Source: Actinomycetota bacterium
GTDB lineage: Bacteria > Actinomycetota > Thermoleophilia > Gaiellales > Gaiellaceae
Assembly: GCA_013695295.1 (NCBI GenBank)
Contig: JACDAS010000102.1
Location: 1 to 11,300 of the forward strand
Length of the DNA stretch: 11,300 nucleotides
Reading direction: 5' to 3'
Position numbers and translations under genes: made by a program
Part shown: piece after piece, positions 6,157-11,109 of the stretch
Layout: each line of letters starts with the position of its first letter
Numbering within the stretch: position 1 is the first letter of the stretch
The notes under the pieces: model-generated
Database searches by the model: none
Seen by the model: only the letters and a program-made list of their open reading frames with translations
What the model was told of the DNA's origin: nothing

Positions 6157-7232
6157 CAGTTCTCGCCCTTGCTCTCCGCGGCTGGGTCGCCGGACTGGTC
6201 GAGCTTCGTCGGATCCTCGTGCTGTGTCTTCGGGGTCGTCGTGTCGGGCGCGTCGGCCACGGGCGCCGGCGTCGACTCGACTTCGGGGACGATCACAGGC
6301 TGCTCGCGTCCCTCGGCCGAGACCGCCTGCTCGTCGGTGCGGGGGCGTTCGACATTGTCCTGCCGCGGGCGCGGAGCACCTCCGCCAGGACGCGCACGGC
6401 CACCGCGGGCACCGCGACCGCTCGGGCCGGCGCCCGAACCTCCGCGGCGCTGGCGCACCGGGCCGAGCCCCTCCCGGTCGGTTCCCCGCTGTCGCGCGGT
6501 CTCGCGCGAGGCCGAGAGTCCCTCGGCCATCCCGCCGCGCCGCCTCGCCTGATCCTGGTCGCCGAGGCGCGCGTCCTTGCCGCTCGTGATGCCCTCGTAG
6601 CCGGCCGGCATGATCTCGCCCTTGTTGACCCAGACCTTGACGCCGATCCGGCCGTACGTCGTTCGCGCCTCCGTGAACCCGTAGTCGATGTCCGCCCGGA
6701 TCGTGTGCAGGGGCACGCGGCCCTCCGAGTAGCTCTCGGAGCGGCTCATCTCGCCGCCGCCCAGCCGGCCGCCGCACTGGATCTTCACGCCCTGGGCGCC
6801 GGAGCGCATCGCCGAGGCGAGGGAGCGCTTCATCGCGCGCCTGAAGCTGACGCGGTTCTGGAGCTGCTCTGCGATCGACTGGGCGACGAGCTTGGCGTCG
6901 AGCTCCGGCCGCTTGATCTCGTTGATGTTGATGTGCACGTTCTTCTGCGTCATCGCGTGCACCTCGCGGCGCAGGGCGTCGACCTCGACACCAGACTTGC
7001 CGATCACGATTCCGGGCCGGGCCGTGTAGATGTCGATCGTGATCCGCTGCTTGTCCTTGCGGATCAGGATGTCGGACAAGCCCGCATGCGCGAGCTTCTT
7101 GTAGATGTGCTCGCGGATCTTGATGTCCTCGAGCAGGTAGCCCGCGAACTCCTTCTTGCTCGTGTACCAGTTCGACTTCCAGTCGTGGATGACGCCGACG
7201 CGCATGCCGCCTGGATGGACTTTTTGACCCAT
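6156..7232 (-). CDS. rpsC: 30S ribosomal protein S3 with long C-terminal tail
   Basis: S3 lines the mRNA entry channel of the 30S head and, with S4 and S5, acts in mRNA unwinding. Residues 1 to about 214 are a standard S3: MGQKVHPGGMRVGVIHDW, a KH domain with the IVIGKSG loop at 75-81, VHININEIKRPELDA, and a C-terminal domain with GRLGGGEMSRSE and GRIGVKVWVNKGEI. Residues about 215-358 are extra. First comes an Arg/Gly-rich basic stretch (about 229-298, with GRGARGGRARPGGG), then an acidic Pro/Thr/Glu-rich end (299-358). Many actinobacterial S3 proteins have a tail, but 358 residues is long. The ATG overlaps the rplV stop by one base, with GGGGAG upstream. Confidence 0.97.
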   Translation of the reverse strand: MGQKVHPGGMRVGVIHDWKSNWYTSKKEFAGYLLEDIKIREHIYKKLAHAGLSDILIRKDKQRITIDIYTARPGIVIGKSGVEVDALRREVHAMTQKNVHININEIKRPELDAKLVAQSIAEQLQNRVSFRRAMKRSLASAMRSGAQGVKIQCGGRLGGGEMSRSESYSEGRVPLHTIRADIDYGFTEARTTYGRIGVKVWVNKGEIMPAGYEGITSGKDARLGDQDQARRRGGMAEGLSASRETARQRGTDREGLGPVRQRRGGSGAGPSGRGARGGRARPGGGAPRPRQDNVERPRTDEQAVSAEGREQPVIVPEVESTPAPVADAPDTTTPKTQHEDPTKLDQSGDPAAESKGEN

Positions 7233-7750
7233 CAGCTCCCCGCCTCCTCGTCTACCTTCTTGCGCGTGATGCGCCTCCGCTTCGGCTTCTCCTCGGCCTT
7301 CGGCTCGGCCACGACGGGGGCTCCCCGGCGGCGCGGTGCCTTCGCCGGCTGCTCGCCTTTCTTGAGGCGGGGCGGCCGGGGTGCGACGGCTGCGGGATTC
7401 TCGGCCAGCAGCACGGTGATGTGGCAGGTGCGCTTGCGGATCCGGTTGACCCGGCCGCGCGCGCGTGCACGCCACCGCTTCATCGTCGGGCCCTCGTCGA
7501 CGTAGGCCTGCGAGACGAGGAGCCGGTCGCCGAGCAGGCCGTGGTTCGCCTCGGCGTTTGCGACCGCGGACTTCAGCACCTTCTCGATCTCGCGTGCGGC
7601 CGCCCGGGGGGTGAACGCGAGCACGGTGCGGGCCTCGGGCACGCTGCGCCCTCGGATGTGCTCGGTCACGAGCCGGGCCTTGCGCGCGGACACGCGCACG
7701 CGCTTGGCCTGCGCGCGGACCTCCTGCGCAGTCTCGGGAGCAGCGGCCAT
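7232..7750 (-). CDS. rplV: 50S ribosomal protein L22 with basic C-terminal tail
   Basis: L22 lines the peptide exit tunnel with a long beta hairpin, and its globular part faces the outside near the tunnel mouth. Residues 1-117 are complete: RVRVSARKARLVTEHIRGRS, LAFTPRAAAREIEKVLKSAV, NAEANHG and the hairpin region MKRWRARARGRVNRIRKRT followed by HITVLL. The last 55 or so residues (118-172) are an added Pro/Lys/Arg/Glu-rich tail with KPKRRRITRKK near the end; the family norm is 110-120. Other actinobacteria, mycobacteria among them, also have extended L22. The ATG shares a base with the rpsS stop, and the stop shares a base with rpsC. Confidence 0.97.
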   Translation of the reverse strand: MAAAPETAQEVRAQAKRVRVSARKARLVTEHIRGRSVPEARTVLAFTPRAAAREIEKVLKSAVANAEANHGLLGDRLLVSQAYVDEGPTMKRWRARARGRVNRIRKRTCHITVLLAENPAAVAPRPPRLKKGEQPAKAPRRRGAPVVAEPKAEEKPKRRRITRKKVDEEAGS

Positions 7751-8034
7751 CAGCGCTTCTTCACCTGGGTCTGGCGATCGCCGGCGTGGCCGCGGAAGAT
7801 CCGCGTGGGCGCGAACTCGCCGAGCTTGTGGCCGACCATCTGCTCGGTGACGAAGACCGGCACGTGCTTACGCCCGTCGTGGACGGCGATCGTGTGGCCG
7901 ACCATCTCGGGGAAGATGGTCGAGGAGCGCGACCAGGTTCGGATCATCCGCTTCGAGCCGGAGGTGTTCATCTCCTCGATCCTGTGCATGAGCCGCTCCT
8001 CGACGAACGGCCCTTTCTTAGAAGACCTGCTCAT
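7750..8034 (-). CDS. rpsS: 30S ribosomal protein S19
   Basis: S19 is a 30S head protein that contacts S13 and the A-site finger. The 94-residue product is standard: MSRSSKKGPFVEERLMHRIE, TWSRSSTIFPEMVGHTIAVH, then GRKHVPVFVTEQMVGHKLGE and FAPTRIFRGH. The ATG has AGAAGAGAGG just upstream as its ribosome binding site. A 90-base gap containing a direct repeat separates it from rplB, where most genomes have a short spacer. The stop shares one base with the rplV start (TGATG). Confidence 0.98.
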   Translation of the reverse strand: MSRSSKKGPFVEERLMHRIEEMNTSGSKRMIRTWSRSSTIFPEMVGHTIAVHDGRKHVPVFVTEQMVGHKLGEFAPTRIFRGHAGDRQTQVKKR

Positions 8035-8128
8035 AGCCTCTCTTCTCAGCGTGCAGCGGAGGCGCCCGAAGGGCGTCGGAGTCTGCGCGGGTTCCAGGAA
8101 ATCCGGAGTCTGCGCGGGTCCAGGTCAT
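8018..8128 (-). CDS. possible 36-codon ORF between rplB and rpsS
   Basis: An ATG overlaps the rplB stop as ATGA and opens a frame that covers the whole gap and ends at a TAA inside the first codons of rpsS. The predicted peptide begins MTWTRADSGFPGTRADSD: the direct repeat is 27 bases apart, so TRADS occurs twice in frame. No family is recognised. The frame may simply be a stop-free path for coupled translation, or chance in GC-rich DNA. It is recorded because it follows the same stop-start overlap pattern as the annotated genes. Confidence 0.17.
   Translation of the reverse strand: MTWTRADSGFPGTRADSDALRAPPLHAEKRGYEQVF
8077..8124. repeat. two-copy direct repeat in the rplB-rpsS gap
   Basis: The 16-base sequence CGGAGTCTGCGCGGGT occurs at 8077-8092 and 8104-8119. 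Each copy is followed by a near-identical end, TCCAGG at 8093-8098 and CCAGG at 8120-8124. The period is 27 bases. Beside the repeat, at about 8069-8076, GCGCCC and GGGCG sequences around GAA can form a short hairpin on the mRNA. The origin could be a local tandem duplication. No function is evident. Confidence 0.75.
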
Positions 8129-8967
8129 CGCTTCTCCTTGCCCCGGCGGCGGCCGCGGACGATCAGGCTGTCGGATTCCTTGTGCTTTCGGCGGGTGCGC
8201 TTGCCGAGCGTCGGCACGCCCCAGGGCGTCACCGGGTGGCGTCCGCCCTTCGACTTGCCCTCGCCGCCGCCGTGGGGGTGGTCGACCGGGTTCATCGCGG
8301 AGCCGCGCACGGTGGGGCGTTTTCCGAGCCAGCGACTCCGCCCGGCCTTGCCGCCCGTGACGTTCTCGTGGTCGACGTTGCCCACCTGGCCGACCGTGGC
8401 GCGGCAGGTGAGCAGGACGCGCCGGAGCTCTCCGGACGGCAGGCGCAGCACGCCGTACCCCTCGTCCTTCGCGACGAGCTGGATACCCGCGCCAGCGCTC
8501 CGGGCCATCTGGCCGCCGCGGCCGGGCTTGAGCTCGACGTTGTGGACGAGCGTGCCCGTGGGGATGTTCGCGAGCGGCAGGGCGTTTCCCGGCTTGATGT
8601 CGGCGCCGGGGCCCGACTCGACCATGGCCCCGATCTTCAGCCTCGCGGGGGCGAGGATGTACGCCTTGGCCCCGTCGAGGTAGTGGAGGAGGGCGATGCG
8701 CGCGGATCGGTTCGGGTCGTACTCGATCGCGGCGACCTTCGCGGGGACTCCGTCCTTCCTGCGCTTGAAGTCGACGATGCGGTAGCGGCGCTTGTGGCCC
8801 CCACCCTGGTGGCGAGTGGTAATGCGGCCGCGGTTGTTCCGCCCGGCCCGCTTCTTCAGCGGTTCGGTGAGGCTCTTCTCCGGCTCGGTCTTCGTGACCT
8901 CCTCGAAGGTCGAGACGGTCATGAAGCGGCGTCCCGGCGAAGTCGGCTTGTAGCGGCGGATCGCCAC
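8125..8967 (-). CDS. rplB: 50S ribosomal protein L2
   Basis: L2 is needed for subunit association and supports the peptidyl-transferase centre. The 280-residue product has MAIRRYKPTSPGRRFMTVS, GRNNRGRITTRHQGGGHKR (about 42-60), YDPNRSARIALLHY and the C-terminal MNPVDHPHGGGEGKSKGGRH. The histidine at about 230 corresponds to the catalytically important His229 region of E. coli L2. The start is the GTG at 8967, preceded by GGAG; a more distant in-frame ATG at 9045 is not L2-like and lies inside the foldback element. The ribosome binding site is paired within that element, so access may depend on rplW translation. Length is normal. Confidence 0.97.
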   Translation of the reverse strand: MAIRRYKPTSPGRRFMTVSTFEEVTKTEPEKSLTEPLKKRAGRNNRGRITTRHQGGGHKRRYRIVDFKRRKDGVPAKVAAIEYDPNRSARIALLHYLDGAKAYILAPARLKIGAMVESGPGADIKPGNALPLANIPTGTLVHNVELKPGRGGQMARSAGAGIQLVAKDEGYGVLRLPSGELRRVLLTCRATVGQVGNVDHENVTGGKAGRSRWLGKRPTVRGSAMNPVDHPHGGGEGKSKGGRHPVTPWGVPTLGKRTRRKHKESDSLIVRGRRRGKEKR

Positions 8968-9131
8968 TAGTGCTCCGTCCCGGAAGTTCGGTGATGACCC
9001 TGGCGGGTGCAAAGCAAGTCGATCAAGGACGCAGGGAGCGCCCATACGCCGTTCGTATGGGCGCGACTGAGGACGCCGAGCAGCGCCGCTTTGCGGCCGT
9101 CAGGGCGCGCTGCACTTTCGGGACGGAGCAC
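8967..9131 (-). CDS. possible 54-codon ORF bridging rplW and rplB
   Basis: This frame begins at a GTG that shares one base with the rplW stop (TAGTG) and ends at a TAG that shares one base with the rplB GTG (also TAGTG), spanning the entire foldback element. The predicted peptide begins MLRPESAARPDGRKAALLG and ends HHRTSGTEH; no family or transmembrane segment is recognised. The core block shared with copy A is read in another frame there, so peptide conservation between the two is absent. It may serve only as a bridge that keeps translation coupled, or it may be fortuitous. Confidence 0.2.
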   Translation of the reverse strand: MLRPESAARPDGRKAALLGVLSRAHTNGVWALPASLIDLLCTRQGHHRTSGTEH

Positions 9132-9133
9132 TA
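8968..9133. repeat. foldback element copy B, between rplW and rplB
   Basis: Outer arms 8968-8987 and 9114-9133 pair at 19 of 20 positions, the other being G-T. A second arm pair, 8998-9015 with 9088-9105, has 15 Watson-Crick pairs, two G-T pairs and one mismatch. The centre is a perfect 11-bp hairpin (9038-9048 with 9054-9064, loop CCGTT). It is flanked by CAAGGACGCAGGG (9024-9036) and a 19-base block at 9060-9078 identical to that in copy A. The arms start at the rplW stop and end at the rplB start. TA on both edges could be a target duplication. This is a nested palindrome of about 166 bases in a junction that is normally tight. Confidence 0.85.
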
Positions 9134-9427
9134 AACCTGAGCCCCTTCGAAGATGTCGATTGTCTCGCCCTCGCGGACCTGGACGATGGCCTTCTTCCAG
9201 CCGGGGCGAATGCCCTTGGAGACCCCGCGGCGCTTCGGCTTCGGCTGCACCTTGAGGACGTTCACCCGCTCGACGTGCACCTCGAAGAGCTGCTCGACCG
9301 CCTGCCGGATCTGGGTCTTGTGCGCATCCTTGTGCACGCGGAAGGAGTACTTGCGTTGGCTGAGCATGCCGTAGCTCTTCTCGGAGACGACGGGGGCCAG
9401 CAGCACCTCGTTCGGGTGCAGGCTCAT
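9131..9427 (-). CDS. rplW: 50S ribosomal protein L23
   Basis: L23 lies at the exit-tunnel rim and is the docking site for trigger factor and the signal recognition particle. The 98-residue product has LHPNEVLLAPVVSEKSYGML, then KYSFRVHKDAHKTQIRQAVE and LFEVHVERVNVLKVQPKPKR, the standard family pattern, ending with VREGETIDIFEGAQV. Length is normal. The ATG overlaps the rplD stop as ATGA. Its TAG stop forms the first bases of the outer arm of foldback element copy B, so terminating ribosomes would disrupt that structure. Confidence 0.98.
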   Translation of the reverse strand: MSLHPNEVLLAPVVSEKSYGMLSQRKYSFRVHKDAHKTQIRQAVEQLFEVHVERVNVLKVQPKPKRRGVSKGIRPGWKKAIVQVREGETIDIFEGAQV

Positions 9428-10092
9428 GCCGTTGCCTCCGTCGCGGCGGCCGCTCCGGCGCGCGCCTGGACGGCGGGGAGAGCGGCCTCGCTGATCAGCA
9501 GCGACCGCGCCCAGACGATCGCCGCGACGTCGAGCTCGGGCGGCGAGACGACGACGACGCGCTCGAGGTTCCGGAAGGACTTGACGAGGAGCTCCTCGTC
9601 CTCGGAGACGACCACCACGAGCGGGACCTCCTTGCCCCAGGTCTCGACGAGCGTCGCAGCGGCCTTCGTGGAGGGCGCGCCCGTGAAGGCCGACCCCTCG
9701 AGGACGCCCAGCGTCCCGGCGGCTGCGTGGCTCGTCAGCGCGGCCCGAAACGCCGCCCGTCGCGCCTTGCGGTTCACCTTCACCTCGAAGCTCCTCGGCC
9801 CCGGCGGGAAGGCGACACCGCCGCCCGTGAACTGCGGCGCCCGAATCGTGCCGGCGCGCGCCCGCCCGGTGCCCTTCTGGCGCCAGGGCTTCGCGCGGCC
9901 GCCCGCGACGAAGCCGCGGCTCTTCGCCGCCCGCGTGCCCGCCCGCGCGGCGTTCAGCTCCGCCCGGACCGTCTCGTGGACGAGGTGCGGCTTCAGCTCG
10001 GCGCCGAAGACCTCTGCGTCGAGAGCCGCGTCGCGCGAGCGCTTGCCGGACAGATCGAGGACGGGAGCGCTAAGGCCCTTAAGCGCGGCCAC
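9424..10092 (-). CDS. rplD: 50S ribosomal protein L4
   Basis: L4 reaches into the exit tunnel beside L22. In E. coli it also represses the S10 operon through the rpsJ leader. The 222-residue product has an N-terminal strand VLDLSGKRSRDAALDAEVFG, the extended tunnel loop with GTRAAKSRGFVAGGRAKPW and QKGTGRARAGTIRAPQFTGG (about 52-91), and a Rossmann-like C-terminal domain (VPLVVVVSEDEELLVKSFRN). It ends in an Ala/Thr-rich tail. The start is GTG with GGGAGG about nine bases upstream, giving a 14-base overlap with rplC. The leader target known from E. coli is absent here, so autoregulation is doubtful. Confidence 0.97.
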   Translation of the reverse strand: MAALKGLSAPVLDLSGKRSRDAALDAEVFGAELKPHLVHETVRAELNAARAGTRAAKSRGFVAGGRAKPWRQKGTGRARAGTIRAPQFTGGGVAFPPGPRSFEVKVNRKARRAAFRAALTSHAAAGTLGVLEGSAFTGAPSTKAAATLVETWGKEVPLVVVVSEDEELLVKSFRNLERVVVVSPPELDVAAIVWARSLLISEAALPAVQARAGAAAATEATA

Positions 10093-10711
10093 GGTTCGTG
10101 TCCTCCCGGATCTCGACCATCGCGTTCTTCGGGCCGGGGACGGCCCCCCTGACGAGGAGCAGGTTCCGCTCGGGCTCGATCGAGTGCACGCGCAATCCGA
10201 GCTGGGTGACGCGCTTGCCGCCGAGGCGCCCAGCCATCTTCATCCCCTTGAAGACGCGCGAGGGGGTTGCCGACGCGCCGATCGAGCCGGGCTTGCGGAC
10301 GTTGTGCGAGCCGTGCGAGACGGGCCCTCGATGAAAGCGGTGTCGCTTGATCGTGCCGGCGAAGCCCTTGCCGATCGAGATTCCGGACACCTTGACCCGG
10401 TCTCCCGGCTCGAACACCTCGACCGTCACCGAGTCGCCGACGGCGAGCTCCCTGACGCCGCGCAGCTCGACGAGGTGCCGGTGCGGCCCGGTGCGGCCCT
10501 TCTTCAGGTGGCCGAGCTCGCCCTTCGACAGCTTCCGCTCGGCCACCGGCTCGTAGGCGAGCTGGGCCGCCTCGTAGCCGTCGGCCTCAAGGGTGCGAAC
10601 GAGCACCACCGGGCAGGGCCCGGCCTCGATCACGGTCACGGGCGTGACGACGCCGCTCTCCTCGTCGAAGAGCTGGGTCATCCCGAGCTTTCTCCCGATG
10701 ATTCCCTTCAT
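10079..10711 (-). CDS. rplC: 50S ribosomal protein L3
   Basis: L3 starts 50S assembly, and its long loop approaches the peptidyl-transferase centre. The 210-residue product begins MKGIIGRKLGMTQLFDEESG. It carries VSGISIGKGFAGTIKRHRF (about 108-126), the loop GPVSHGSHNVRKPGSIGA, and FKGMKMAGRLGGKRVT. At position 146 it has Ala where E. coli L3 has the glutamine methylated by PrmB, a change common outside proteobacteria. The ATG has no good Shine-Dalgarno sequence of its own and lies at the foot of a 7-bp hairpin. A 14-codon upstream ORF ends over it as ATGA, suggesting re-initiation. The stop lies inside rplD. Confidence 0.98.
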   Translation of the reverse strand: MKGIIGRKLGMTQLFDEESGVVTPVTVIEAGPCPVVLVRTLEADGYEAAQLAYEPVAERKLSKGELGHLKKGRTGPHRHLVELRGVRELAVGDSVTVEVFEPGDRVKVSGISIGKGFAGTIKRHRFHRGPVSHGSHNVRKPGSIGASATPSRVFKGMKMAGRLGGKRVTQLGLRVHSIEPERNLLLVRGAVPGPKNAMVEIREDTNRGRA

Positions 10712-10752
10712 TTTCGCTTCGCGAAAACGATATTTGGGTTGGGGTTAGTCAT
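10708..10752 (-). CDS. possible 14-residue leader peptide coupled to rplC
   Basis: In the 70-base gap after rpsJ an ATG at 10752, preceded by the purine-rich GAGAAAGAGA, opens the frame MTNPNPNIVFAKRK. Its TGA stop overlaps the rplC ATG exactly as ATGA. rplC otherwise lacks a Shine-Dalgarno sequence, so re-initiation by ribosomes ending this ORF would explain how it is translated. The last codons run through the hairpin that covers the rplC start. The overlap and the missing ribosome binding site are seen directly; expression and function are inference. Confidence 0.3.
   Translation of the reverse strand: MTNPNPNIVFAKRK
10711..10727 (-). promoter_or_regulatory. hairpin over the rplC start codon
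   Basis: A perfect 7-bp inverted repeat, TTTTCGC and GCGAAAA with a three-base loop, ends on the first base of the rplC ATG. On the mRNA it lies directly before the start, where a ribosome binding site would normally be. It is an AT-rich island in a GC-rich region. It could limit initiation at rplC unless upstream translation melts it. It has no following U-run, so it is not a terminator of the usual kind. Confidence 0.45.
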
Positions 10753-10766
10753 TCTCTTTCTCGGCC

Positions 10767-10798
10767 TCGAAATCAAGCTCGTCAGAGTTTGATTTCGA
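10767..10798 (-). promoter_or_regulatory. hairpin over the rpsJ stop codon
   Basis: Arms 10767-10780 and 10785-10798 pair at 13 of 14 positions, and the four-base loop holds the TGA stop of rpsJ. The 5' arm on the mRNA is made of the last rpsJ codons. No U-run follows on the minus strand, so simple intrinsic termination is unlikely. A role in mRNA processing or stability, partial attenuation, or spacing of translation is possible. The pairing is directly visible; any role is inference. Confidence 0.5.
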
Positions 10799-11090
10799 TG
10801 TCGACGCCCGCCGGCAGGTCGAGCCGCATCAGCGAGTCGACGGTCTTCGGCGTCGGGCTGTGGATGTCGATCAGCCGCTTGTGCGTGCGGACCTCGAAGT
10901 GCTCCCGCGAGTCCTTGTCCTTGAACGGACTCCGGATCACGCAGTAGACGTTCTTCTCGGTCGGCAGCGGCACCGGCCCGGTGATCGTGGCGCCGGAGCG
11001 CGTCACCGTCTCCACGATCTCCCTCGCCGACTTGTCGAGCGACTGGTGATCGTAGGACTTGAGCCTGATCCGGATCTTCTGCTGGGCCAT
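10782..11090 (-). CDS. rpsJ: 30S ribosomal protein S10 (NusE)
   Basis: S10 is a 30S head protein and, as NusE, a transcription antitermination partner of NusB and NusG. The 102-residue product is standard: QKIRIRLKSYDHQSLDKSAR, then GPVPLPTEKNVYCVIRSPF, the NusB-contacting region REHFEVRTHKRLIDIHSPTP, and MRLDLPAGVDIEIKL at the end. It begins at an ATG only 19 bases after the tuf stop and has just a weak purine match upstream. The space between the genes cannot hold the long leader that controls the S10 operon in E. coli. The stop codon lies in the loop of a strong hairpin. Confidence 0.98.
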   Translation of the reverse strand: MAQQKIRIRLKSYDHQSLDKSAREIVETVTRSGATITGPVPLPTEKNVYCVIRSPFKDKDSREHFEVRTHKRLIDIHSPTPKTVDSLMRLDLPAGVDIEIKL

Positions 11091-11109
11091 CTGAGGTCTG
11101 CCTCGCTCG

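Noticed and set aside
8967..9045. Upstream ATG at 9045 as the rplB start
   Set aside because: It would add 26 residues unlike L2. The GTG at 8967 gives the conserved MAIRRYKPTSPGRR start with a proper GGAG upstream.
4417..9078. CRISPR repeats
   Set aside because: Only two copies exist, thousands of bases apart, with no spacer array or cas genes.
10720..10790. Promoter-like TTGATT and ATGACT about 18 bases apart in the rpsJ-rplC gap
   Set aside because: The -10 match is poor, the TTGATT is part of the hairpin arm, and the gene context supports read-through from tuf and rpsJ.
9275..10792. 505-codon plus-strand ORF opposite rplD and rplC
   Set aside because: It is antisense to two certain ribosomal protein genes, shows no family motif, and is expected in GC-rich DNA where the opposite frame of coding sequence lacks stops.
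10767..10798. Intrinsic terminator after rpsJ
   Set aside because: The stem is good but no U-run follows on the minus strand, and genes of the same operon continue directly.
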